Assembly: GCF_003932715.1 (NCBI RefSeq)
Contig: NZ_CP020700.1
Coordinates: forward strand, 6,222,501 to 6,286,500
DNA: 64,000 nucleotides
Direction of reading: 5' to 3'
DNA from: Streptomyces tsukubensis
Lineage (GTDB): Bacteria > Actinomycetota > Actinomycetes > Streptomycetales > Streptomycetaceae
The notes under the pieces were generated by a model, which saw only the letters and a list, made by a program, of their open reading frames with translations, was not told the origin of the DNA and did no database searches. The stretch's first letter is position 1. The number at the start of each line of letters is the position of its first letter. The position numbers and the translations under genes are program-made. Positions 51,320 through 59,463 of the stretch are shown piece after piece.

Positions 51320-51582
51320 TCACCCGGCGGGCGTGGCGCGCAGATGCGCGCGGGTGCCCTGCGGGCCGAAGAGGATCAGGAGTTCGACCGCGCCGCCGTC
51401 GGCGCTGCCCAGCCAGTGCGGCAGGGCGGTGTCGAACTCGGCCGCCTCGCCGGGCGAGAGCGTCAGATCGCGGTCGCCGCCGCCAGCGCGGCGAGCGTGA
51501 TCCCGCGTTCCCGGCGCAGCGCCCGCAGCCGCGGCCCGACCGCGGCGAGTACGTCATCGTCGTCCCCACTCGTGCCTTCCAT
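51320..51582 (-). pseudogene. XRE-cupin regulator, internally deleted
   Basis: From the ATG at 51582 the reading begins MEGTSGDDDDVLAAVGPRL and continues RALRRERGITLAALAAATA, the first helices of an XRE domain, then stops at 51463. In another frame the sequence resumes at once with DLTLSPGEAAEFDTALPHWLG and ends LLILFGPQGTRAHLRATPAG, the C-terminal strands of the cupin domain of the same family. About 110 residues are missing between, with a frame shift at the junction. It was divergent from the methyltransferase gene, the usual arrangement of intact pairs. Confidence 0.75.
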
Positions 51583-51590
51583 CGTGCCAT

Positions 51591-51607
51591 CTTGCCGGAA
51601 CGGCAAG
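51591..51607. promoter_or_regulatory. Inverted repeat CTTGCCG-GAA-CGGCAAG
   Basis: Perfect 7-bp arms between the broken XRE-cupin gene and the methyltransferase gene, probably the regulator's former operator. Confidence 0.6.
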
Positions 51608-51671
51608 ATTCCGTGCCGGATCGCGGGGCGTCCGCCCACACTGTCCATCCGCCCGGCAGAAGGAGAGCCCG

Positions 51672-52298
51672 ATGAGTACGGACGAAGCGCTCACGTTCTG
51701 GGACGGCTTCTACGCCTCCCGTACCGAGGCCGTGGATCCGCGGCCGAACGCCCGCCTCACCGAGACGGTCACCGGCCTGCCGCCCGGTGACGCCCTGGAC
51801 CTCGGCTGCGGCGAGGGCGGCGACAGCCTGTGGCTCGCCCGCAACGGCTGGCGCGTCACCGCGGTCGACGTCTCGGGCGTCGCCGTCGAACGGCTGGCCC
51901 GGCTCGCCCGTACCGGCGGACTGGAGGGAGCGGTCACCGCCGAACGGCACGATCTGCGCGCGACCTTCCCCGGCGGCACCTTCGACCTGGTCAGCGCCCA
52001 CTATCTGCACACGCCTCTGGACCTGGACCGCTCGGCCGTCCTGCGGTCCGCCGCCCATGCCCTGCGCCCCGGCGGGCGGCTGCTGGTCGTCGACCACGGG
52101 TCGACCGCCCCCTGGTCGTGGAACCAGGACCCCGATATCCACTACCCCACCCCGCAGGAGGTCGCCGCGGGCATCGGCCTGGACCCCGCGTCCTGGACGG
52201 TCGAGCGCACCGATGTGCTCCGCCGGACCGCGACCGGCCCCGGCGGGCAGACCGCCGAAGTCGTCGACCACCTGCTGCTCGTCCGCCGTACCGCCTGA
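51672..52298 (+). CDS. Class I SAM-dependent methyltransferase
   Basis: 208 residues. Motif I LDLGCGEGGDSLWLA, VTAVDVSGVAVERL, HDLRATFPGGTFDLVSAHYLHTP and LRPGGRLLVVDHG. This is the small Methyltransf_11/25 type usually paired with an XRE-cupin regulator in Streptomyces. RBS GGAGA is well placed. Substrate unknown. With the regulator deleted it may be expressed constitutively. Confidence 0.9.
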   Translation: MSTDEALTFWDGFYASRTEAVDPRPNARLTETVTGLPPGDALDLGCGEGGDSLWLARNGWRVTAVDVSGVAVERLARLARTGGLEGAVTAERHDLRATFPGGTFDLVSAHYLHTPLDLDRSAVLRSAAHALRPGGRLLVVDHGSTAPWSWNQDPDIHYPTPQEVAAGIGLDPASWTVERTDVLRRTATGPGGQTAEVVDHLLLVRRTA

Positions 52299-52544
52299 TA
52301 CCCCGCACCCTCCGAAGGAGACCCCGCGGCCCGCCGTCCGGCGGGTCGGCCATGCGGTCGGACCCACCGGACGCGCCCCCCAGCACGTTGACGGTGGACA
52401 ACTGTTCGCCACCGCGGCGGCCATGGCCGCGAACCGGGCCGCCGCCCGGCCCGGCGGTACACCCATCGACCGAAGCGATCCTCCCTTGTCCCGCCATTGC
52501 GCCCAAACGGGTGAATGTCGCGCATCAAGGGATTTACGACTGCT

Positions 52545-52550
52545 TATGAT
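52545..52550 (+). promoter_or_regulatory. -10 box TATGAT of the hydroxylase gene
   Basis: TATGAT eight bases before the GTG at 52559 with no ribosome site between, indicating a leaderless transcript. The rest of the 260-nt gap from 52299 holds only GC-rich short repeats. Confidence 0.5.
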
Positions 52551-52558
52551 CCGCTTCT

Positions 52559-53746
52559 GTGATGGAAAGTCAGAGGGCGGACACGGTCCGTGACATGGCC
52601 GATGTGATCGTCCTGGGGGCCGGCCCCGCCGGGCTGCTCCTCGGAAACCTCCTGCTGGCCGCCGGGGTCGACTGCGTCGTCCTGGAACGGTCCGCCGAGG
52701 CGGACGTCCGGACCCGGGCACGCGCCGGGTTCCTCGCCGCGAACACCGTACGGATTCTGGACCGCCACGGTCTCGGCGACGGGCTGCACCGGTCCGGCCG
52801 GACCCACTCCCTCTGCGAATTCCGCACCGGGGACGGCCGGTTCCGGCTGGACTACGGCAGCCTCGGCCGCGGCGAGCGGCACACCGTCTACCCCCAGCAG
52901 GAGCTGGTGGGGGATCTGCTGACGGAGTACACCGGCCGGGGCGGGCGGATCCGCTTCGGAACCGAGGCGCTCGCCGTACGGGACGCCGACGGCGTACGCC
53001 CCTCGGTCACCGTCCGCGGCCCCGACGGCCGCCCGGGCCGCTGGCAGGGCCGGTACGTCGCGGGCTGCGACGGCCGCCACGGCGCGGCCCGCCGCTCCCT
53101 CCCGCCCGGAGCGGTCCGGCGGCACCACCGCGACCACGGGATCTCCTGGCTGGGGCTGCTCGCGGAGGCGCCGCCGAGCCTCGACGCGGTGGGATACGCG
53201 GTGCACCCCGCGGGGTTCGCCGGGCATATGGCCCGTACGGCCGACATCACCCGCTACTACCTCCAGTGCCCCCGGGGGACGGCGCCCGACGACTGGTCCG
53301 AGGACCGGATCTGGGCCGAACTGGAGCTGCGGATGCGGGGCCCCTTGCGCCGGGGCGCACTGATCCAGCGCACCGTGGTCGACCTGGAGTCCGACGTACT
53401 CGAACCACTGCGCCACGGCAGCCTCTTCCTCGCCGGTGACGCCGCGAGCCTGCTCAGTCCGTCCGCGGCCAAGGGCGCCAACCTCGCGGTACTGGAGGCG
53501 GAGCTGCTCGCCCGTGCCCTCACCGACGACCTTCTGCACGGCGACTCCGAGGGTCTCGACGCCTACTCGGCGCGATGCCTGGCCCGGATCCGGCGGGCAC
53601 AGGACTTCTCGCAGTGGATGATCCGCCTGCTGCACGACCTTCCCGAGAACAGCTCACAGCACCACATCCGGCGCCCCTGCCTCGAAACGCTCCGCACCTC
53701 GCGCGCCGAACAGGACTGGTTCGCCGAGCAGTACGTCGGCGTCTGA
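52559..53746 (+). CDS. PobA-like FAD-dependent aromatic hydroxylase
   Basis: 395 residues from GTG 52559; an ATG at 52595 (MADVIVLGAG) is the alternative start. Class A flavoprotein monooxygenase: FAD loop VLGAGPAGLLLGNLL, ARAGFLAANTVRILDRHGL, the DG fingerprint VAGCDGRHGAARR, and LFLAGDAASLLSPSAAKGANLAVLEAELLARAL. The last block is close to 4-hydroxybenzoate 3-hydroxylase (GDAAH-x-PPTGAKGLNLA) but has GDAASLLSPSAAKGAN. It should hydroxylate an aromatic acid ortho to a hydroxyl or amino group. Followed after 66 nt by a methyltransferase, suggesting hydroxylate-then-methylate tailoring. Confidence 0.9.
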   Translation: MMESQRADTVRDMADVIVLGAGPAGLLLGNLLLAAGVDCVVLERSAEADVRTRARAGFLAANTVRILDRHGLGDGLHRSGRTHSLCEFRTGDGRFRLDYGSLGRGERHTVYPQQELVGDLLTEYTGRGGRIRFGTEALAVRDADGVRPSVTVRGPDGRPGRWQGRYVAGCDGRHGAARRSLPPGAVRRHHRDHGISWLGLLAEAPPSLDAVGYAVHPAGFAGHMARTADITRYYLQCPRGTAPDDWSEDRIWAELELRMRGPLRRGALIQRTVVDLESDVLEPLRHGSLFLAGDAASLLSPSAAKGANLAVLEAELLARALTDDLLHGDSEGLDAYSARCLARIRRAQDFSQWMIRLLHDLPENSSQHHIRRPCLETLRTSRAEQDWFAEQYVGV

Positions 53747-53812
53747 ACCCCCGCACCCCGCGCTCCGAACCACCGAACCACCGAACCGCCGAAACCTGAG
53801 GACACCCCTCCG

Positions 53813-55534
53813 ATGAAGCCCCAGACGCCGACGATCCCCAGCGACGCGGCCCGCCTGACCGCCGCGGCCGACTTCGTCAGGGAGCACGACACCGCCGCCC
53901 TGCTGTCGCTGCTGCTCCCCGGCCTCGATGCCCTGGAGGCCCGGGCCCTGGAGGACCGCTGCCACTTCTCGCACGCCGCCCTGCTGGTCTTCCCTCCCGA
54001 CCCGGGCACCCTCCGTGCCGAACTGGCCGCCTGCGGACTGGCCGCGGACCCGGACGCCGAACCCGTACCGAGTGTGGTCGTACGGGACCGGCTCGCCGCA
54101 CGGCACCGGCGCGAGGCGGCCGGGCTGGACGTCCGCATCCTGCGCCCGTCGGTTCCCGGGCCGGGCGCCGAGCACCGTACGGTCGAAGTCTTCGCGCTGA
54201 CCGTGCCCCCCGGCTCCGGACTCGCCGCCGTCGCCGCCGACGAGCGCGCCCGAGAACACGAGGCCCATCTCGCCTTCGAGGTCGAACGCCCGGACCCGCT
54301 GGTACTGCGCGGCATGGGCGCGATCCTCACCCGCCACGGAGCCGTCCCCGACGGTGGCGGCTACAACCCGCACGAGGACGGCACGGTCTTCTACTTCACC
54401 GCACCCGACGATACGAAGACCGGATACCGCAGGGTCGAGCTGTACGCGCCCGGCGACCACCGCGAGGTACTGGCGGCCCATCTCGCCGCCCCCGGCGAGA
54501 CCCCGCCTGCCGAAACGCTCCTGCGCCTGCTGACCGGCGCCTGGAGCACCCAGGCCTTGGCGGGCTTCGCCGCACTCCGCATCCCCGACGCCATGACCAC
54601 GCACACGTCCCTCGCCGCCGGGCCCCTCGCCGCCCGGACCGGCACCGACCCCGGGAGCCTGGCCCGGCTCCTGCGCTATCTCGGGATGCTGGGCGTGGTG
54701 ACCGGCGACGAGGAGAACGGCTTCCGGCTCACCCCGGTCGGCGCCCTGCTCCGCGCCGACGCCCCGGGCTCCCTGCGGCCCCTCGCCCTGCTGTACGGCG
54801 GCCCGTTCTACGAGTCCTTCGCCGCCCTCGGCCACACCCTCCGCACCGGGAAGACCGCCTTCGACCACGTCTTCGGCGCCCACCACTTCGACCACTTCGC
54901 CCGCCACCCCGAACTCGCCGGGCTCTTCGACCGGTCGATGGCCGCCAGCACCCGGATGTTCGAACCCCTCGGCGGCCATCCCGTCATCACCGCGGCGAGC
55001 ACGGCGGACCGTCCCGGCACGGTCGTCGACATCGCGGGCGGCAACGGCGAACTGCTCGCCCGCCTCCTGACCGCGCACCCCCGCCTCCACGGCACCCTCC
55101 TCGAACGGTCCCACGCCGTCGAAGCCGCCCGCCGCACCCTGGCCGCCGCCGGGTGCGCCGACCGGTGCACCTTTCTGACCGGCGACTTCGCCGACGTACC
55201 CCCGGACGGCGACGTCTACGTCCTGTCCCGCGTGCTCCACGACTGGGACGACGAACGCTGCACCGAGATCCTCCGCCACTGCGCCCGTGCCATGCCCGCC
55301 GACGCGGACCTGCTGATCGTCGAACGCCTCCTCCCCGCTGACGTCTGCACCGGCGGATCCCCGTCTCTCGCCGTGGCGTGGGACCTCCACATGATGTGCA
55401 ACGTCGGCGGCAGGGAACGCACCGAGGCCCACTACGCCCGCCTGCTCGCCGCCGCGGACCTCACCCTGCTCTCCACCACCCCGCTCCCGCTGGAAGGCAA
55501 CGTCCTCCACGCACGCAGGACCGCCCGGCCCTGA
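53813..55534 (+). CDS. Methyltransferase with unfamiliar N-terminal domain
   Basis: 573 residues. The C-terminal 340 are an O-methyltransferase of the DnrK/TcmO type: helical dimerisation region (LLTGAWSTQALAGFAALRIPDAM), VVDIAGGNGELLARLL (motif I), TFLTGDFADVPP, and SRVLHDWDDERCTEIL with the catalytic-type His. The first about 230 residues (SHAALLVFPPDPGTLRAELAACG..., YNPHEDGTVFYFTAPDDTKTGYRRVELYAPGDH) form a separate alpha/beta domain I cannot place. Such a long N-terminal domain is not usual for the family (about 340 residues). Co-directional with the hydroxylase; convergent with the large SARP. Confidence 0.88.
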   Translation: MKPQTPTIPSDAARLTAAADFVREHDTAALLSLLLPGLDALEARALEDRCHFSHAALLVFPPDPGTLRAELAACGLAADPDAEPVPSVVVRDRLAARHRREAAGLDVRILRPSVPGPGAEHRTVEVFALTVPPGSGLAAVAADERAREHEAHLAFEVERPDPLVLRGMGAILTRHGAVPDGGGYNPHEDGTVFYFTAPDDTKTGYRRVELYAPGDHREVLAAHLAAPGETPPAETLLRLLTGAWSTQALAGFAALRIPDAMTTHTSLAAGPLAARTGTDPGSLARLLRYLGMLGVVTGDEENGFRLTPVGALLRADAPGSLRPLALLYGGPFYESFAALGHTLRTGKTAFDHVFGAHHFDHFARHPELAGLFDRSMAASTRMFEPLGGHPVITAASTADRPGTVVDIAGGNGELLARLLTAHPRLHGTLLERSHAVEAARRTLAAAGCADRCTFLTGDFADVPPDGDVYVLSRVLHDWDDERCTEILRHCARAMPADADLLIVERLLPADVCTGGSPSLAVAWDLHMMCNVGGRERTEAHYARLLAAADLTLLSTTPLPLEGNVLHARRTARP

Positions 55535-55547
55535 CCGTGCCTCGCCG

Positions 55548-57863
55548 TCAGCCCGCGTGATGGGCCAGCGGCCACGGGCCCTCGTCGTACGGGTGCGGCC
55601 TCCCCTTCGCGGCTCGCAGCGCGGCGCGCCGCAGCGGGAGGGGCACGGTCGTCCGGACCGCCGGATCGCCCGCGGCCTCGGCCTCCGCCGCGGCCAGGGC
55701 GTGCTCGGTCAGCCGGATCCACTCCGACCGGGGGAGCCGGTGGTGCAGCAGCTTCCGCAGCCCTCCGACCAGACGCCCGGCATAGGGGCGGGGCCCCTGC
55801 TCCGCCGCCTGGACGACGACGGCCGCGATGTCCTGCCACTCCGCGTCGAACCAGGCGTAGGCGTCGGCGGAACAGGTGAAGGTACGGGGGTTCGCGCCCG
55901 CGACCGCGGCCCCCGCGGGCTGCCGCGGCAGATACAGCCCGCACGCCTCGGTGGCGTTGACGATGCCGTGCAGATAGTGGTCGAGGAGGCGCCGGACGGC
56001 CGCCTTCCGCTCCGCCCGGCTGTCCTCGGCCGCCGCCCGCTGCCCGGCGTACTCGTGCACCAGATCGTCCCAGGTGAACCGGCCCGGCCAGGTCTCGCGC
56101 AGCAGATGCAACCGGACCACGGGCCGCAGGAGTTCCTCCAGCCGCCGCCGGTCGACGCCCGTCACCGCCGCCGCGGCGGCCACCGAGAACCCCTTCCCCG
56201 GCATCAGCCCGAGCAGCCGGAACGCCCGTCTCACATGCGCGGGCAGGGCCTCGTACGACAGGTCGAGAGCGGCCCGTACGGCAACGTTCCGGTCGCCCTC
56301 GACATAGAGCCGGGCCAGTCGGCCGCGATCGGCCAGGGCCCGCACGTACGCGCCGATGCTGTTCGGCTCCCGGTCACCGATCCACGAAGTGGCGACGCAG
56401 AGCGCGAGCGGGAGGAAGTCGCAGAGCGCGGCGAGCCGCGCCGCCGCCTGCGGTTCGGCGGCCACCCGCGCCGGGCCCGAAGCGGCCCTGATCAGGTCGA
56501 GAGCCTCCGCACTGTCCAGGACCCCGCAGGTCAGCCGGTGCGCGCTGTCGAGGGCGACCAGCCCGTCCAGCCGGTCCCGGCTCGTCACCAGGGTCAGGGA
56601 ACGGGATGTGCCGGGGAGCAGCGGACGCACCTGGGAAGGGTCGGCGACATCGTCGAGGACGATCAGGACCCGGCGGTCCGCGAGCAGAGTGCGGTACAGG
56701 GCGGTCTGGGCGTCGAGACCGGTGGGGATGTCCGGGGGCCGGCACCCGAGGCCCTGGAGCAGCATGGGAACCGCTTCCTCCGGGGCCATCGGGGGAGAGT
56801 CGTGGAAGCCCCGCATGTCGAGGTACAGCTGCCCGTCGGGGAAGTGCCGCGCCGCCAGATGCGACCAGTGGAGCGCGAGCGCCGTCTTTCCCACCCCGGC
56901 GGCCCCCACCAGCAGGACGACGGGCTCCGCCGCGGCGAGCGCCTCGTCCATGCGGCGCATCGAGTCCGCCCTGCCGACGAACCGGTGGGTCGCCGCCGGG
57001 AGCTGCCGGGGAATCACCCCGGCGGCCCCCGCCCCGGACTCGTGTTCCTGGTACCCCCGGAACTTTCCGGCCGGGGCCGCCCCGGTCCGGGCCCCGCCCG
57101 TCCCGCCCAGCAGCCGCCGGTGGAGTTCGCGGAGTTCGGCCGTGGGCTCGACACCGAGTTCGACGATCATGCGCTTCCGCAGCCCCGCGTACACCGCCAT
57201 GGCCTCCCCGGTCCGGCCCGCCTTGTGCAGTGCCGTCATGAACAGGGCGTGCGGACGTTCGCGCAGCGGATGCTCCGCCACCAGCCGGGCCAGCTCGGCG
57301 AGGGAGGACCGGTCCCGCCCCAGCATGTTCCCGGCCTCCGCGCGGCCCTCGACGGCCGTGATCCGGAGTTCGTCCAGGCGGAACTGCTCGGCGGGGGCCG
57401 ACAGATCGGGGTGCGGATCGCCCCGCCACAGGGTCAGCGCCCGTTCGAAGCTCTCAAAGGCCTCGTTCCAGCCGCCCGCGGCCGCGGCCCGGGTGCCGTT
57501 CTTGATGAGGGACTCGAAGGCGAGGAGGTCGAGCCCGTCGGGGCCCACCCGGATCACGTATCCGGGGCTCTGCGTCACCACCAGCCGCGCGCCGACCGGG
57601 CCCAGGGCCCTGCGGACCTCGGTGACGAGGGACCGGACCCGGGCCGCCCCCGATACCGGTGGGTGGTCTTCCCACAGGCGGCTCACGATGCGCTCGACGG
57701 ACACCACACGGTTGGCGCTGAGCAGCAGAACGGTGCACAGGGAACGCTGCCGTCCGGTGAGCGGAACGACGGACCCCTCGACCTCGACTTCCAGGGAACC
57801 CAGCAAACGGAAGTGAACTCGGGAGTTTTGCACCCTTCGACCGTAACTCAGGACTGAGGGCAT
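55548..57863 (-). CDS. AfsR-like SARP regulator with NB-ARC domain
   Basis: 771 residues from the ATG at 57863; TTG 57869 and GTG 57833 are alternatives. OmpR-type winged helix at about 15-100 (FRLLGSLEVEVEGSVVPLTGRQRSL...VSVERIVSRLWEDHPP), BTAD about 105-250, and an NB-ARC ATPase with P-loop VGAAGVGKTALALHW near 320, kinase-2 VLIVLDDVADPSQV and DFLPLALCVA. The TPR tail of full AfsR (about 990 residues) is mostly lacking. SARPs bind direct repeats near -35 boxes and activate antibiotic genes. Candidate activator for the hydroxylase/methyltransferase pair or the peptide cluster. Confidence 0.93.
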   Translation of the reverse strand: MPSVLSYGRRVQNSRVHFRLLGSLEVEVEGSVVPLTGRQRSLCTVLLLSANRVVSVERIVSRLWEDHPPVSGAARVRSLVTEVRRALGPVGARLVVTQSPGYVIRVGPDGLDLLAFESLIKNGTRAAAAGGWNEAFESFERALTLWRGDPHPDLSAPAEQFRLDELRITAVEGRAEAGNMLGRDRSSLAELARLVAEHPLRERPHALFMTALHKAGRTGEAMAVYAGLRKRMIVELGVEPTAELRELHRRLLGGTGGARTGAAPAGKFRGYQEHESGAGAAGVIPRQLPAATHRFVGRADSMRRMDEALAAAEPVVLLVGAAGVGKTALALHWSHLAARHFPDGQLYLDMRGFHDSPPMAPEEAVPMLLQGLGCRPPDIPTGLDAQTALYRTLLADRRVLIVLDDVADPSQVRPLLPGTSRSLTLVTSRDRLDGLVALDSAHRLTCGVLDSAEALDLIRAASGPARVAAEPQAAARLAALCDFLPLALCVATSWIGDREPNSIGAYVRALADRGRLARLYVEGDRNVAVRAALDLSYEALPAHVRRAFRLLGLMPGKGFSVAAAAAVTGVDRRRLEELLRPVVRLHLLRETWPGRFTWDDLVHEYAGQRAAAEDSRAERKAAVRRLLDHYLHGIVNATEACGLYLPRQPAGAAVAGANPRTFTCSADAYAWFDAEWQDIAAVVVQAAEQGPRPYAGRLVGGLRKLLHHRLPRSEWIRLTEHALAAAEAEAAGDPAVRTTVPLPLRRAALRAAKGRPHPYDEGPWPLAHHAG

Positions 57864-57986
57864 GATCAACGGCTCTACGGCTCTGACCTGCGGATTATGC
57901 CTGTGCCGGGCATCCTGCGGGGTCCTGCGGGCCGTCGCCCTATGGCCTTCGAAACGAGAACCGGAGGGCCGGGAAGGGTACTTGGT

Positions 57987-58859
57987 TCAGGCCGATTGCG
58001 GAGTCCGGTGGCTGCAGGCCCCGTCCGGGTCCCGGGTGAACGCGGCCGGGTGCCCGACCGCATGGGTGCCGAAGGAGCGGCGGCCCGGCCCCTCGGCCGC
58101 ATGGTCCAGCCGGGGATCGCGCCGCAGGATCCGGCCGTGCAGCTCCGCCAGGGAAGGGCCCGGCCCGTCGCCGAGGCGCGCCACCATCCGCGCACGGACG
58201 AGCTGGAAGTGGTCGAGGGCCTCCGCCTGGCGTCCGCTCCGGTACAGGGCGAGCATCAGCAGCCCCGCCACCCGTTCGTCCAGCGGATGGGAGAGCGCGA
58301 GCTGCTGCAGGGCGGGCAGATGCTCGGCATGGCGTCCGGCCCGCATGCCGAGTTCGGCCCGGCCGGTCAGCACGGCGCGGTGCTCGTGTCTGAGGGTGAC
58401 CCGGACCGACCGGGCCCACGACGAGTTCAGATCCGACAGGGGATCGCCGCGCCACAGGGACAGCGCCTCGTCGAAATGCCGCAGGGCCCGGTCCGGGTCA
58501 CCCGCCCGTTCGGCGTCCTTCGCCCGCAGCACGGACGTACGGAACCGGTGGAGGTCGACGGCTTCGTGCGCGACGGCCAGAAGATATCCGCCCCGCCGCC
58601 GCACCACGGCGATACCGTCGGCCGGCTCGGCTCCGCACCCCAGCGCCTTCCGCAGCCGGGTGGCGTGGACGTACAGCGTCTGCCGGGGGTGCTGGGGGGC
58701 CTCGTGATCCCACAGCCGCTCGGCCATGGTCTCGTCCGTGACGAAGTGGTTCGGACGCCAGGCCAGCGAGGCGAGGAAGTGGCGGGCGCTCTCCGGGAGA
58801 ACGATCCGGTCACCGGCGGGCGTATGCGCCTCGACGCAGCCAAGGAGCTGAATATTCAT
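57987..58859 (-). CDS. Small SARP-type regulator
   Basis: 290 residues from the ATG at 58859 (GTG three codons earlier possible). N-terminal winged helix (IQLLGCVEAHTPAGDRIVLPESARHFLASLAWRPNHFVTDETMAERLWDHEAPQHPRQTLYVHATRLRKAL) and a BTAD (about 100-250: VDLHRFRTSVLRAKDAER...LARLGDGPGPSLAELHGRI), the compact size of classical SARPs. It follows the S26 peptidase gene in the same direction, so it probably belongs to the peptide operon and acts on the GGAAA repeats at 62787-62863. Confidence 0.92.
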   Translation of the reverse strand: MNIQLLGCVEAHTPAGDRIVLPESARHFLASLAWRPNHFVTDETMAERLWDHEAPQHPRQTLYVHATRLRKALGCGAEPADGIAVVRRRGGYLLAVAHEAVDLHRFRTSVLRAKDAERAGDPDRALRHFDEALSLWRGDPLSDLNSSWARSVRVTLRHEHRAVLTGRAELGMRAGRHAEHLPALQQLALSHPLDERVAGLLMLALYRSGRQAEALDHFQLVRARMVARLGDGPGPSLAELHGRILRRDPRLDHAAEGPGRRSFGTHAVGHPAAFTRDPDGACSHRTPQSA

Positions 58860-59001
58860 GGGGGGCACCTGCTGTTCGTGATCTGTGCTGGTGCCCCCAA
58901 TGTGCAGTCCGGTGCGAACGGTCGGCGCATGGATCCCGCATGGCCGGGAAATAAACCCGCCGCGACGGTGTGATGGCCGGGTCCGGCCGTGGCTCCCCGG
59001 C

Positions 59002-59463
59002 TCAGATCCGTCGCCGTACGACCCCGAGCACCCGGTCCGCCGAGAACAGGCCGAGCTGCCGGGAGTCCACGCTGAACGGCGGATTGTCCCCCAGCAGATA
59101 CAGGCAGCCGGGCGGAATCCGCTCCGTCTCCCCGGAGTCCGTCACCCGGAGATCACCAGGACCGGCCTCCACCCGCTTGATGACCCACCGGTGCCCGTCC
59201 ACCGCGGCGCGCCCCGGCCCCGGGCGGGCCGAGGGAACCCCCCTGAGACGGTCCTCGCCACTGGGCTGCTCGACCACGACGACGCTCCCGCGCCGGGGCG
59301 TCGCGCCCCGCCGTACGATCACCCGGTCCCCGGGCCGGAAGGCCGGCTCCATACTCGGCCCCCGGACCGTGACCGCCACATACCGGCGGCGCAGCGACCA
59401 CAGCACCCAGCCTGCCGCGCCGGACGCGGCCGTCGCGGCGGCGATGACGGCTCCCCGGCTCAC
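59002..59463 (-). CDS. S26-family signal peptidase
   Basis: 153 residues from the GTG at 59463, overlapping the ABC exporter stop (GTGA). One membrane helix (VSRGAVIAAATAASGAAGWVLW). Catalytic Ser in VRGPSMEPAFRPGDRVIV and Lys in GHRWVIKRVEAGPGDL; GCLYLLGDNPPFSVDSRQ is the box E substrate region. It is short for type I signal peptidase but complete in motifs. Fused in the operon to an exporter that lacks its own peptidase domain, so removal of the leader of the six-cysteine peptide is the likely task. Confidence 0.9.
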   Translation of the reverse strand: MSRGAVIAAATAASGAAGWVLWSLRRRYVAVTVRGPSMEPAFRPGDRVIVRRGATPRRGSVVVVEQPSGEDRLRGVPSARPGPGRAAVDGHRWVIKRVEAGPGDLRVTDSGETERIPPGCLYLLGDNPPFSVDSRQLGLFSADRVLGVVRRRI

